Part shown: in pieces, positions 33,998-42,743 of the stretch
Numbering within the stretch: position 1 is the first letter of the stretch
Layout of the letters: every line of letters begins with the position of its first letter
DNA from: Synechococcus sp. JA-2-3B'a(2-13)
Lineage (GTDB): Bacteria > Cyanobacteriota > Cyanobacteriia > Thermostichales > Thermostichaceae
Direction of reading: 5' to 3'
Assembly (NCBI RefSeq): GCF_000013225.1
Contig: NC_007776.1
Coordinates: forward strand, 1,951,001 to 2,015,000
DNA: 64,000 nucleotides
Notes under the pieces: model-generated
What the model was told of the DNA's origin: nothing
The model's database searches: none
Seen by the model: the letters and a program-made list of their open reading frames with translations, nothing else
Made by a program: the position numbers and the translations under genes

Positions 33998-34629
33998 TCC
34001 TCACACCCTCTGCGACTGACCCATCGACCCTAAGGATACAAAGATCCCCACGGATCTGAATCGGGCCTGAGCTGGCTATTTAGGGCTACTCCGAACAGCA
34101 ACAGAAGAGCCAGACAGTAGCGACTCCACCTCCGGATCCCACAGGCCTGACGGCATGCAACTCAAGCGGCAGCAACCTCAACGGACTAGAAAAACTAGGA
34201 AATGACGATAAACTGGCCGCTCACCTGCTGGCAAACCTCACGCTTAGAAGGCCAACCAAAAAGTTGCCTCATACAGACGGGATACCTTGCGGCACCTTTG
34301 GTTTGAGGAATCTTCCTCCTCTTCTCTGCTGAGTTCAGCACCGGTTAGGGAGACAACAAGGCCAGAGCAGGAACCAGCAACGCCGTGAAAAGCTGGGAAA
34401 AGCAAACACTCTGGCAAAGGCCACGAACGCGCAAACAGTTGCCCCTATAAAACACCGGCTTTGCTTGTTCCTGAGTCATCTGCTAGGCTTTCCCTTGAAA
34501 GAAAAGACGTTTAGGCTTTATGGTTTGTCATTATTTCATTGGCAGGCTGACTTTTTCGTTTTTGGATTGCAATTAAACTTAAGCTAAACCCAAGCAACTG
34601 CAAAACACTGAGCGGGTATTTTCCTACAG
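33998..34629. other. 632-bp intergenic region
   Basis: Between divergent envC-like and aldolase genes. No ORF of note on either strand. The right half is AT-rich with TTTTTCGTTTTTGG and AATTAAACTTAAGC (about 34553-34585), plausible promoter DNA for the aldolase gene. A sequence ATTCCTCACACCC at 33998 resembles part of Yfr1 but lacks its hairpins. Confidence 0.4.
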
Positions 34630-35343
34630 ATGGCATTCGAGGATGCTGAGTGCAGTTTCAGAAAAGGGTCACAGCACCCCTGGTTACTCCATCTGTGGCA
34701 GCAGCCGCTGATTGCCGTGATCCGCCTCTGGGCCAGCCCAGCCCAAGCTCTCGAGGGAGCCATGCTGGCCATCCGAGCCGGGATCCGCCACATTGAAATC
34801 ACCACGCAAGTTCCCCAATATTTGGAGCTGATTGCCCAACTGCGACAAGACCACCCGCAGTGTTGGATAGGGGTGGGCACTGTTCTCGATCGGCAGGTGG
34901 CGGAGCAGGCTTGGCAGGCAGGAGCCCAGTTTTGCGTTTGCCCCTTCACCGATGAGCAAGTTATCCGCTGGGGTCGGGAGGTGGGGCTGCCCATCGTGCC
35001 CGGTGCCCTCACCCCCAGCGAGATCTGGAGGGCGTGGCAGGCGGGGGCAACGGCAGTGAAGGTGTTTCCGGTGGAGAGCATGGGGGGATCCCGCTACCTG
35101 CGCCATCTACAATCGGTGCTGGGATCCCTGCCGTTGATCCCCACCGGGGGAGTCACCTTGGCCAAGGCAGCGGAATACCTGCAAGCAGGGGCCTGGGCAG
35201 TGGGCATTGCCGGGGATCTGTTCCCGCCAGAGGATTTGCATTCGGGCTGCCATGAGCTGGAGAATCGACTACGACAGGCGCTGAAACAGCTGGCAGAGCA
35301 AAGAAGCAAAACCTGGCCCAATCTGGGCAAACCAGTAGAATAA
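34630..35343 (+). CDS. eda: KDPG/KHG aldolase
   Basis: A 237-residue class I aldolase that splits 2-keto-3-deoxy-6-phosphogluconate to pyruvate and glyceraldehyde 3-phosphate (Entner-Doudoroff pathway) and/or 4-hydroxy-2-oxoglutarate. Motifs: PLIAVIRLWASPAQALEGAM, the catalytic glutamate in HIEITTQVP, GVGTVLDRQVAEQAWQAGA, FCVCPFTDE, VPGALTPSEIWRAW and the Schiff-base lysine in TAVKVFPVESMGG, then PTGGVTLAKAAEYLQAG. It starts a plus-strand set with ybeY (10 bp later) and dgkA. The first ~15 residues are not conserved, so the start is tentative. Confidence 0.92.
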   Translation: MAFEDAECSFRKGSQHPWLLHLWQQPLIAVIRLWASPAQALEGAMLAIRAGIRHIEITTQVPQYLELIAQLRQDHPQCWIGVGTVLDRQVAEQAWQAGAQFCVCPFTDEQVIRWGREVGLPIVPGALTPSEIWRAWQAGATAVKVFPVESMGGSRYLRHLQSVLGSLPLIPTGGVTLAKAAEYLQAGAWAVGIAGDLFPPEDLHSGCHELENRLRQALKQLAEQRSKTWPNLGKPVE

Positions 35344-35353
35344 GGGGCGTGGT

Positions 35354-35860
35354 GTGAGTGAGGCCCGCATGGATGGATTTTTAGATCTCTATCTGCAATT
35401 CAACATCCCAAGCCCGATTGAAGAAGCCACTTGGCGTCATTGGTTCGAGATCTGGCTGAAAGAGCTGGGAGTCCAGGAGCCATGCGAGCTCAGCCTTTGC
35501 CTCACTTCCGATGAACACATCCGCCAGCTCAACCGCGAGTTTCGCCATCTCGACGAGCCCACCGATGTGTTGGCCTTTGCCGCACAGGAGATGCTTGCCC
35601 CCTTTGGGATCCAAGACATAACGGGGGTACGCCTACTGGGGGATATTGTGATTTCGGTGCCCACCGCCCGCGCACAGGCCAAGGCGCAGGGGCATCGTCT
35701 TTCGCAAGAGTTGGCCTGGTTGGCCAGCCACGGGTTGCTCCATCTGCTGGGGTGGGATCACCCGGATGAACTGTCCCTACAGCGCATGTTGCAGCAACAG
35801 CGACAGTTGCTCGCAGCCATCCAACTGGATGGGGAGGTGGCCCATGGCCAACAGCCCTAG
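35354..35860 (+). CDS. ybeY: endoribonuclease YbeY (rRNA maturation)
   Basis: YbeY is a zinc-dependent single-strand RNase needed for 16S rRNA 3'-end processing and ribosome quality control. In this 168-residue protein the three metal histidines lie in LASHGLLHLLGWDHPDE, preceded by LNREFRHLDEPTDVLAFAAQ and LLGDIVISVPTARAQAKA. The start is GTG at 35354 or the ATG five codons later. The gene lies 10 bp after the aldolase gene and overlaps dgkA; the ybeY-dgkA pairing is common in bacteria. Confidence 0.95.
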   Translation: MSEARMDGFLDLYLQFNIPSPIEEATWRHWFEIWLKELGVQEPCELSLCLTSDEHIRQLNREFRHLDEPTDVLAFAAQEMLAPFGIQDITGVRLLGDIVISVPTARAQAKAQGHRLSQELAWLASHGLLHLLGWDHPDELSLQRMLQQQRQLLAAIQLDGEVAHGQQP

Positions 35861-36389
35861 TCGGTTGCCGGAGCGTTCTCGCCTGGCGGTGTTCCGGCGG
35901 CGCGTCCATTCCAGAGACCCAGCGCAGCCATCTGAGGCGGATCGGGCAGCCAGTGCCGAGCCTTTGGGAAGGGATCCCTGGCGACGCCCCCCCTCTTGGC
36001 AAGTGGCCGACAACTTGGGCAAAAGTTTCTACTACGCGGGCAAGGGCTTGGTCTATGCCATCCGCACCCAGCGCAACTTGCGCATCCACATGGCGGTGGC
36101 GGTGATAGCCTTTGGCCTTGGGCTGGGCCTGCGGCTGAGCGCTGTGGAAATGGCCCTGATCAGCCTGACCAGCGGTTTGGTGATGGCGCTGGAGCTGGTG
36201 AATACCGCTCTGGAAGCAGTGGTGGATCTCACCCTGGGCAGCAAGTACCATCTCCTGGCCGAGATCGCCAAAGATTGCGCGGCGGCAGCGGTGTTGATGG
36301 CGGCAGTGGCGTCCTTGATGGTGGCGGCTTGGCTATTTCTTCCGCCCTTGGTGTTGCTGCTGCAAGATGGCTTCCCGGCAGCAGGGTAG
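35844..36389 (+). CDS. dgkA: diacylglycerol (or undecaprenol) kinase, DgkA family
   Basis: A 181-residue integral membrane kinase. The ATG at 35844 is preceded by GGGGAGG and overlaps the ybeY 3' end by 17 bases. About 55 N-terminal residues are arginine/proline-rich and precede the domain SFYYAGKGLVYAIRTQRNLRIH. Three membrane segments follow, and the active-site signature is ALELVNTALEAVVDLTLG with KYHLLAEIAKDCAAAAVLM. In Gram-positive bacteria and cyanobacteria such proteins often phosphorylate undecaprenol rather than diacylglycerol, which cannot be decided here. Confidence 0.92.
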   Translation: MANSPSRLPERSRLAVFRRRVHSRDPAQPSEADRAASAEPLGRDPWRRPPSWQVADNLGKSFYYAGKGLVYAIRTQRNLRIHMAVAVIAFGLGLGLRLSAVEMALISLTSGLVMALELVNTALEAVVDLTLGSKYHLLAEIAKDCAAAAVLMAAVASLMVAAWLFLPPLVLLLQDGFPAAG

Positions 36390-36413
36390 CTCCCCGATTG
36401 GACAGGAAGTTTC

Positions 36414-37340
36414 CTATCCAGACGGCTGGGAGTGGATCACCACCCGTCCTCCCTGCCGGTCCAGGTTGAGCAGTTTGGCCTCCGCTTCAATATCCAACTG
36501 CGCCCAAGCGCTGACCATCGCGGATCCCACCCGTTCCCGATTCTCGGGAGCACAGAGGGCCAGAAGAGTGGGGCCGGCTCCGCTGATCACCACTCCATAG
36601 GCTCCGGCAGCCATGGCTGCAGCTTGAACCGTTTTGAACCCGGTGATCAGCTCCATACGCGCCGGCTGGTGCAGCCGATCCTGCAGGGCCACCTTCAGCC
36701 AGTCCACCCGCCCCGACTGCAGGCTGCGGATGAGTAGGCCCAGATGGCTGCTGGAAAAAACTGCATCCGCCAAGCTGACGGATTTGGGCAGGATCTCGCG
36801 GGCCGCTTGGGTGGAAAGCTTAAAGTTGGGCACTACGGCCAGGATGCCAATGCTCTCATGCCACTCCACCGGACAGAACACCCATTGCCCCTGCTGTCCC
36901 TGCACACAAAGCTGACAACTGCCCTGCAGGGCGGGCACCACATTGTCTGGGTGGCCCTCCAAGGCAATAGCCAGTTGTAGAAGGGTTTCGGGAGCTAAGT
37001 TGAGTGCTCCAATGGCATTGGCCCCCAGCAAGCCGCCGACAATGGCGGTGGCAGAACTGCCCAACCCCCGCGCCAGGGGCACGTTGAGGGTAATTTCGAT
37101 TTCTACCCCCGGCACAGGCTTACTCAGCAACTCAAAGGCGCGGCAAAAAGCCCGGTACACCAGGTTGTCCTTGCTTTGGCTGATGTGGTCGCTGCCGCGG
37201 TAGTGGATGCTGAGGCCAGAAGGGATCTCGCGAAAATAGAAGTGATTGTAGAGCTCTAGGGCTGCACCGATGCAGTCGAACCCTGGCCCCAAGTTGGCGG
37301 TGGTGGCCGGGACGATCACCTCTACGCGTTCTTTGACCAA
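36414..37340 (-). CDS. thrB: homoserine kinase
   Basis: ThrB phosphorylates homoserine in threonine synthesis. The 308-residue GHMP-family enzyme shows VPATTANLGPGFDCIGAALE at the N-terminus, the ATP loop PLARGLGSSATAIVGGLLGA, LEGHPDNVVPALQGSCQL and, near the C-terminus, GAYGVVISGAGPTLLAL. The frame begins with TTG at 37340 (LVKERVEV region); no ATG is available before the conserved sequence, so a non-ATG start is needed. It converges with dgkA (24 bp between stops). Confidence 0.95.
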   Translation of the reverse strand: MVKERVEVIVPATTANLGPGFDCIGAALELYNHFYFREIPSGLSIHYRGSDHISQSKDNLVYRAFCRAFELLSKPVPGVEIEITLNVPLARGLGSSATAIVGGLLGANAIGALNLAPETLLQLAIALEGHPDNVVPALQGSCQLCVQGQQGQWVFCPVEWHESIGILAVVPNFKLSTQAAREILPKSVSLADAVFSSSHLGLLIRSLQSGRVDWLKVALQDRLHQPARMELITGFKTVQAAAMAAGAYGVVISGAGPTLLALCAPENRERVGSAMVSAWAQLDIEAEAKLLNLDRQGGRVVIHSQPSG

Positions 37341-37655
37341 GGGGACAACTCCTCAGTGAACGGTGGGTAACTCAATGTTTGCGGGTTAGTGCCTGCGGGC
37401 TCCCATTATCCTACGAACGATGGCCAGACCTTGGATATTCTCGCCACCTCTGCTCGGTCTGCAGCTCGCCGAGGCAAACGCGCTGATCCAGCGGAGCTTT
37501 TGGACTATCCCGAAAGGTTTCTGACCATGATTGGTTCTTGTGACTTATTTGTGACTTCATTGAGTATCGGGAATGTTGGGCCTGTTTCAACTCCAGCCTT
37601 TGCCATTGGCTGAACCCATCAGGGATCCTGAAAGAAGTGCGGGAGGGATCGGGGG
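37341..37655. other. 315-bp intergenic region
   Basis: Between the divergent thrB and transporter genes. It holds TTGTGACTTATTTGTGACTTCATTGA (about 37538-37563), a near-duplicate of TTGTGACTT that could be a regulator site. A 75-codon plus-strand frame here has no family features. Confidence 0.4.
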
Positions 37656-38891
37656 GTGCAGGGGCTGTCTTGGTTGGTGTTGGGTTTGAGCTATGTCGGG
37701 TTGGGACTGGGATCCCTGCCTAGGTTGCGTATGAACCGGGCCACCATCGCCCTGGTGGGATCCGCCCTGTTGATTGGCTTGGGGACCTTGTCGCTACGGC
37801 AGGCTTGGGAAGCCATTGACCCGACCACGATTGTGTTTCTCCTGAGCATGATGGTGGTAAATGCCAGCTTGTCCTATGGGGGGGCTTTTCAGTTGGCTTT
37901 GCTGGGCTTGATTCGGGTGAGCCGCAGCCCCTTTGGTCTGTTGATCATGCTGGTGTTCGGCAGCGGGCTGCTCTCGGCTTTCCTGCTCAACGACACGCTG
38001 GCGCTGGTATTCACCCCCCTAACTTTGCAAGTCACAACGGTGTTGGGGTTAAACCCGATCCCCTACCTGCTGGGCTTGGCGGCAGCCACCAACCTGGGAT
38101 CCGTCGCCACCCTGAGCGGCAACCCGCAGAATATCCTGATCGGCTCCTTCTCTGGGATCGGCTACCTGGAGTTTGCTGCCCAGATGACCCCCATTGCCGT
38201 GGTGGGGCTGCTGCTGGAAGTGGGGTTGCTGTGGCTGTACTACCCTGAGGTGCGCTCGTTGAAACCCTTTGCTCGGGTGCCTTGGCTGCCGCTGCGGCTC
38301 TACCCGCCCCTGTTGCGCAAGAGCGTGGTGATTACGGGGGGGCTGTTTGTGGCCTTTGTAGCCGGACTTCCCTTGGCAGAATCGGCCTTGGTGGCGGCAG
38401 CCCTGTTGTTGATTACCCGCAGGCTGAAGCCGGAGCGATTTTTGGGGCAGGTGGACTGGAATCTGCTGGTGATGTTTTCCGGGCTATTTATCCTGACGCG
38501 GGCAACGGGAGAGCTGGTAACTGTTTGGGGGATGAGCTTGGGATCCTTGGCAGAGAGTCTGGCGGGATCCCCTCTTGCCCTGCTGAGTAGTGTGGCCGTT
38601 TTATCCAACCTCATCTCCAATGTGCCGGCGGTGCTGTTGCTGCAATCGTTCCTGCCTCGGCAGGAGACCACCGCTTGGCTGTTGCTGGCTGCCGGCTCCA
38701 CTTTGGCGGGCAATTTGACTCTATTTGGGGCGGTGGCCAATCTGATCACGGTTGAGGCAGCGGCCAAAAAAGGCTACGTGCTCTCGTTTGGGGAACATCT
38801 GCGCTTTGGCCTGCCCCTCACTCTCCTAACCCTGGGGTTCAGTGGGTTGTGGCTGTGCCAGCCTTTCCTGTCTTCTCCACCGCTCAGATGA
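37656..38891 (+). CDS. ion transporter superfamily membrane protein (ArsB/NhaD/SLC13-like)
   Basis: A 411-residue protein with about ten membrane segments. Landmarks are PTTIVFLLSMMVVNASLSYG, LLSAFLLNDTLALVFTPL and AAATNLGSVATLSGNPQNIL, the last being the conserved half-membrane loop of the ion-transporter superfamily, repeated weakly as NLISNVPAVLLL and LAGNLTLFGAVANLI in the second half. Related proteins export arsenite, exchange sodium for protons or import sulfate/dicarboxylates. No ars genes or regulator are adjacent, so the substrate stays open. The start at 37656 is GTG; the first hydrophobic helix begins within ten residues. Confidence 0.85.
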   Translation: MQGLSWLVLGLSYVGLGLGSLPRLRMNRATIALVGSALLIGLGTLSLRQAWEAIDPTTIVFLLSMMVVNASLSYGGAFQLALLGLIRVSRSPFGLLIMLVFGSGLLSAFLLNDTLALVFTPLTLQVTTVLGLNPIPYLLGLAAATNLGSVATLSGNPQNILIGSFSGIGYLEFAAQMTPIAVVGLLLEVGLLWLYYPEVRSLKPFARVPWLPLRLYPPLLRKSVVITGGLFVAFVAGLPLAESALVAAALLLITRRLKPERFLGQVDWNLLVMFSGLFILTRATGELVTVWGMSLGSLAESLAGSPLALLSSVAVLSNLISNVPAVLLLQSFLPRQETTAWLLLAAGSTLAGNLTLFGAVANLITVEAAAKKGYVLSFGEHLRFGLPLTLLTLGFSGLWLCQPFLSSPPLR

Positions 38892-38975
38892 CCTCTGTCG
38901 AGGGATCCAGTGGGGCTGTGACTGGCTTGTCGGGATCCCTGTGTATGATGGGAAAAAGAGTTTAAGAAACGTAAC

Positions 38976-39704
38976 GTGTCTTCTCCGCTATCGCAGGCAG
39001 TTATTTTGATCACAGGGGCAACAGGGGGTATCGGCAGCGTCCTGGTGCCCATGCTGGCTCAGGCCGGATCCCATCTGGTGTTGGCCGCTCGGCGAGAAGA
39101 GCCCCTGCGAGCTCTGGTGGAGAAATCAGCCTCTTTGGGGGCTGCCTCTGGATTGGGGATCCCTACTGATGTGACGGACTATGCCCAGGTAGAGGCCCTG
39201 GTCAACCAAACGGTGCAAAAGCATGGGCGCATTGACGTGCTGATTAACCTGGCCGGGGCCGGGATCCTGAAGCCTGCTCCCCAGCTAACCCCCGCAGACC
39301 TGGAGCGAATGCTGGCGGTCAACCTGAAGGGCAGCTTCTACACCAGCCAACTGGCTGCCAACCCCATGCGGGAGCAAAAATCCGGCCACATCCTCAATTT
39401 TCCCGGCGTCCTTGGACGTTATCCCATGGCGATGGCCTCTGCTTACTGTGCGGCCAAGTTTGGGGTGGTCGGGTTTAGCAAGTGCATGGCCGATGAGCTG
39501 AAGCGCTTTGGGGTCAGATTTACGCTGTTTTACTTCGGGGGCATCGACTCACCCTTCTGGGATCCCATCAGCCTGAAGGTGCAACGAGACAAGATGCTCA
39601 GCCCTGCCACGGCTGCGGAAGCCATCTGCTTTGCCCTTACAGCGCCCGCTGGTGCTGTACCGAGCGAGATAGTGTTGCAGCCGGAAAGCCACCAATTCCT
39701 TTGA
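38976..39704 (+). CDS. short-chain dehydrogenase/reductase family protein, catalytic serine absent
   Basis: A 242-residue SDR protein. The NAD(P) motif ITGATGGIGSVLVPMLAQAG, the arginine site AARREE (NADPH preference likely), NLAGAG and VNLKGSFYTSQ are all normal, and the YxxxK pair is present in SAYCAAKFGVVGFSK. The position where SDRs carry the catalytic serine (NISSxxG) reads LNFPGVLGR, with proline and glycine instead. It may therefore be a weak enzyme, a binding protein or use another residue. The start is GTG at 38976. The downstream neighbour is a decayed gene on the other strand. Confidence 0.87.
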   Translation: MSSPLSQAVILITGATGGIGSVLVPMLAQAGSHLVLAARREEPLRALVEKSASLGAASGLGIPTDVTDYAQVEALVNQTVQKHGRIDVLINLAGAGILKPAPQLTPADLERMLAVNLKGSFYTSQLAANPMREQKSGHILNFPGVLGRYPMAMASAYCAAKFGVVGFSKCMADELKRFGVRFTLFYFGGIDSPFWDPISLKVQRDKMLSPATAAEAICFALTAPAGAVPSEIVLQPESHQFL

Positions 39705-39801
39705 CCAAGTGTTTTGCCGTCCTTTTGCTGGGGTTGAGGCGGCAGCAGCTTGTCTTTTGGTGAAACAAGCGCTCGAGTTTCTCTCTTGGGCTCCCCCCGT
39801 C

Positions 39802-40400
39802 TCAATCTTGCTCTCTGCAGCCCAAAGCGCCAGCAGGGATCCTCATTTCTTGGCGGCAACGTTGGATCAGATCTCCCGACACCCCCACCAACCGTCCTAG
39901 CCATTCGTCCGGCACAGAAGCAAGCAACGCCGGCCCAAACTGCTGATGAAGATGCTGCCAGAGAAGGGCAGCCCGCCGCGGCTGGGGTAAGCCTCTGTCA
40001 ACTTTTGCAGGATCTCGGTGCTGCGAGCGCGACGACGATAGCCCCACTGACGCTCCAAAAAAGTGGCAGGGGCCTGCAGATACACTTGGCCAAAAGGACT
40101 CCGTCCCGCTTACGCGATCGGCAAAACCGCTCGGCAATCGCGATCGATGGCCAGGCCAACGGCTGCACCAAACTCCAGCAGCTCGACAATATGAGCTTTC
40201 TCCAGCAACAGCCCATGGGATCCCATTCCCTTAACCAGCCAAACCTGACCGCTGCGTACCTGCTCCAGAAGGGTAGAGGGATCCCGAAGCCTAGCCCAGA
40301 GTGGCGGTTCAACCTGCTTTCCAGGGCACGTCTGACCCGTACAGCCCAGTGAGTCAGAGCCGTTGATGGGTGTGGGGGTGCTGTTTGATGTTGTCGGCAT
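39802..40400 (-). pseudogene. decayed gene interrupted by a dispersed repeat
   Basis: Three minus-strand fragments read as one ancestral protein: LLEQVRSGQVWLVKGMGSHG ... DRDCRAVLPI; then FGQVYLQAPATFLERQWGYR ... LTEAYPSRGGLPF; then LWQHLHQQFGPALLASVPDE ... GVSGDLIQRCRQEM. Between the first and second an R2 repeat (40094-40121) supplies an in-frame TAA. Between the second and third a frame change near 39980 is needed. The 5' end overlaps the upstream gene by 47 bases, so the original start is unclear. I do not recognise the family. An alternative is that only one fragment is expressed. Confidence 0.55.
40094..40121. repeat. dispersed repeat, family R2
   Basis: AAGGACTCCGTCCCGCTTAC plus GCGATCGG; close to 58883-58910 (AAGGACTCCGTCCCGCTGACGCGACCGG) and, reversed, to 43921-43944 and 41337-41360. 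Confidence 0.8.
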
Positions 40401-40845
40401 CCTTCACCTCCACAACCGCGTTGAGGATCCGTCGGGGCTCAACGCTGTGATTGAGCTTAAACACCCCCCGCTCTGGAGTGCAGGTTTGGTGCAGGGGGAT
40501 ATGGCGAAACTGGGGCTTGTTGCGATAGGTGCGGGCCGCTGCCTGCACCCGTTCCACGAAGTCTTCTCCCAACAACACCCCTGGCGGGAAAACATCGGCA
40601 GGCAAAGTTGGGATCCCGTTGTTCACGATCTCGGCATAGGTTGTGGCGTAGAGGAGAAGATAGGAAGTGCTGCGGCGTTCTTGGGCCAGGCAGTCCAAAT
40701 CGGCAGCAGGCACCGGCTCGGCCACCAAAACCTCTACCAGGCGACCTTCCTGATCCTGCTGGAAGCAAGTGGCCACTCCCAGCACCACGTACTGCAGTCC
40801 TTGCACTGGGCTGGAGCCAAGGTGAGTTTGAGCAGTATCCGACAT
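40354..40845 (-). CDS. hypothetical protein
   Basis: A 163-residue soluble protein from the ATG at 40845 (MSDTAQTHLGSS); a longer frame from 40899 is less likely because its first 18 residues are arginine-rich and unlike the rest. The body contains LQYVVLGVATCFQQDQEGRL, VLVAEPVPAADLDCL, STSYLLLYATTYAEIV and FKLNHSVEPRRILNAVVEV. The regular pattern suggests a conserved cyanobacterial family but I cannot name it. No membrane segment or catalytic motif is seen. It is followed by the decayed gene. Confidence 0.6.
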   Translation of the reverse strand: MSDTAQTHLGSSPVQGLQYVVLGVATCFQQDQEGRLVEVLVAEPVPAADLDCLAQERRSTSYLLLYATTYAEIVNNGIPTLPADVFPPGVLLGEDFVERVQAAARTYRNKPQFRHIPLHQTCTPERGVFKLNHSVEPRRILNAVVEVKDADNIKQHPHTHQRL

Positions 40846-41336
40846 CGGTGCCGATCTCCAAGCGGGGGAGCGAACTTTCACGGCTCCGGCAAGCGCCAAG
40901 ATCCCTCAAGCCGGGCGCAGTTCTCACCATAGCAACAATTTTTGCGTCGGGCAGCGGGAGCTGTTGCAAGATAGAAGGCGGATCCCAGCCCAGCTCTCTG
41001 TAAAGGATGGCAAGGGCGGCACTTGGCTGCAGGGATCCAAACTTTGCTTTACCCAAAAACTGGGCCCTCAAGGCTCACGGCTCGCTGACGCAGTCGCGAC
41101 AGCTTGCGGAGCAGTAGGGAGCGGCTTTGTGCTATGCTGCCGGCAGCGGCAGGGTAGTCAACCGCTGCAGAAGCCCAACGGTTTAACGACTGGGTCAAAC
41201 CCAAACAAATAATAAATAAATAGTTTTGTAATAGTTTTTTGTTGTCTGCAACAACACCCTAGGGCAGGGGGAAGCCGCCTTGAAAAAGAAAACCACTGGG
41301 GAGACAAGCGCCGCTGTCGTAGAGGGGAAACCTTCT

Positions 41337-41360
41337 TGCGAAAGCGAGACGGAGTCCTTT
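41337..41360. repeat. dispersed repeat, family R2 (diverged)
   Basis: TGCGAAAGCGAGACGGAGTC plus CTTT shares GACGGAGTCCTT with the R2 copies at 43921 and, reversed, 40094 and 58883. Confidence 0.55.
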
Positions 41361-41379
41361 ACGGTAAGTGCTGTCACGG

Positions 41380-41425
41380 AACCAGTAACTGGAATCCTCG
41401 CCCTCTAGAGCAGGGAGCATGTCAA
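41380..41425 (+). mobile_element. possible IS200/IS605 right-end relic
   Basis: ACCAGTAACTGGAATCCTCG, CCCTCTAGAGCAGGG and AGCATGTCAA resemble the common right-end pattern of TnpB elements: GAATCCCC, a G/C hairpin, then GGGGAGxxTGTCAA. The hairpin here is imperfect and no tnpB remains next to it. Confidence 0.35.
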
Positions 41426-41539
41426 TGGGGCAAAGCGGGGTCAGTACTGCCCGAGGGGAGCAAGGGGTTGGGTTCCAGGCACCTTTGGCAACCCTTGATT
41501 CATCATTATCTAGGAAATACTTGCTCTAAGGATCCGACC

Positions 41540-42676
41540 ATGGCGGATGGCGAATACAGACCAGGCTTGGAAGGCGTTCCGGCCACACGCTCCAACATTA
41601 GTTTTGTGGATGGCCAGGCGGGGATCCTGGAATATCGGGGCATCCCCATCGAGGAATTGACCGCCCACAGTACCTTTCTGGAGACAGCCTACTTGCTGAT
41701 CTTTGGAAAGCTGCCGACCCAATCGGAGCTGGACAACTTTGATCAGGCAATCCGCAGTCATCGACGGGTGAAATACCGCATCCGCGACATGATCAAGTCG
41801 TTTCCGGAGTCGGGCCACCCGATGGATGCTCTGCAAACCTGTGTGGCGGGCTTGGGGCTGTTTTACCCGCTGCGGGAGATGGATCCCGACTATGTGTTCG
41901 GCACCGTCACCCGCTTGCTCTCCAAGCTGCCGACCATGGTGGCCATGTTCCACCAGATGCGACAGGGCAATGATCCCATTCCCCCGGACGACAACCTGGA
42001 TCATGCTGCCAATTTCCTATACATGCTCTCGGGCAAGAAGCCGGATCCCTGGTTGGCCCGCATTTTTGACATCTGCCTGATCCTGCACGCCGAGCACACG
42101 GTCAATGCCTCTACGTTTGCCCTTCTGGTGAGCGCTTCCACGCTGGCTAACCCCTACAGCAGCCTGGCCACGGCGGTGGGTACCCTTTCGGGGCTGTTGC
42201 ACGGGGGGGCCAACCAACAGGTGATGATGCTGCTGCGGCAAATCGGCTCGGTGGAAAATGTGCGCTCGTTTATCGAGGAGAAGCTGGCCAAAAAACAGCG
42301 CATCATGGGCATGGGCCACCGAGTCTACAAGGTGAAGGATCCGCGGGCCACCATCCTGCAGCGGCTGGCCGAAGAGCTATTTGAGCGCTACGGCCACGAC
42401 AAGTACTACGACATTGCCCTGGAGGTGGAGCGGGTGTGTGAGGAGTTGTTAGGGCCGAAGGGGATCTACCCGAATGTGGACTTCTACTCAGGGTTGGTCT
42501 ACGCCAAGTTGGGGATCCCAGAAGATTTGTTTACACCGGTGTTTGCCATTGCCCGAGCGGCGGGTTGGCTGGCCCATTGGCGGGAGCAGTTGTCCGATAA
42601 TCGGCTTTTCCGACCCACCCAGGTGTACACAGGTGAACGCCAGCAACGCTACATCCCTATAGAAGAGCGGGGTTGA
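41540..42676 (+). CDS. gltA: citrate synthase
   Basis: Joins oxaloacetate and acetyl-CoA to form citrate. The 378-residue protein from the ATG at 41540 (AAGGA upstream) is of usual bacterial type II-short length. Motifs: ILEYRGIPIEELTAHSTFLE, then the substrate-site histidine in LILHAEHTVNASTFALLVSA, catalytic LSGLLHGGANQQVMMLL, the signature GMGHRVYKVKDPRATIL with histidine and arginine, and the catalytic aspartate in NVDFYSGLVYAKLGIP. The GMGHRVYK phrase marks it as true citrate synthase or methylcitrate synthase; cyanobacterial context favours the former. Confidence 0.96.
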   Translation: MADGEYRPGLEGVPATRSNISFVDGQAGILEYRGIPIEELTAHSTFLETAYLLIFGKLPTQSELDNFDQAIRSHRRVKYRIRDMIKSFPESGHPMDALQTCVAGLGLFYPLREMDPDYVFGTVTRLLSKLPTMVAMFHQMRQGNDPIPPDDNLDHAANFLYMLSGKKPDPWLARIFDICLILHAEHTVNASTFALLVSASTLANPYSSLATAVGTLSGLLHGGANQQVMMLLRQIGSVENVRSFIEEKLAKKQRIMGMGHRVYKVKDPRATILQRLAEELFERYGHDKYYDIALEVERVCEELLGPKGIYPNVDFYSGLVYAKLGIPEDLFTPVFAIARAAGWLAHWREQLSDNRLFRPTQVYTGERQQRYIPIEERG

Positions 42677-42743
42677 GAGCCGTTTGACAGGGCGCTGGGC
42701 CGGGATCCAAACTCAGTAAGGCCCAAGTCGTGCGTGAGGTGGT

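Larger units (their letters stand above)
40846..41539. other. 694-bp intergenic region with repeats before citrate synthase
   Basis: No gene is supported. Contents: an R3-like repeat (about 41070-41100), an AT-rich segment AATAAATAAATAGTTTTGTA (41208-41227) beside a small hairpin TTGTTG/CAACAA, an R2-like repeat at 41337-41360, and a possible IS200/IS605 right-end relic at 41380-41425. The citrate synthase promoter should lie here. A frame reading back from gltA to 41336 translates these repeats and was rejected. Confidence 0.5.

Noticed and set aside
33998-34010. Yfr1-like ATTCCTCACACCC motif
   Set aside because: The flanking hairpins and terminal T-run of Yfr1 are missing, and one core base differs.
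41336-41539. Upstream extension of citrate synthase
   Set aside because: It translates an R2 repeat and non-coding DNA; conserved sequence and a ribosome site begin at 41540.
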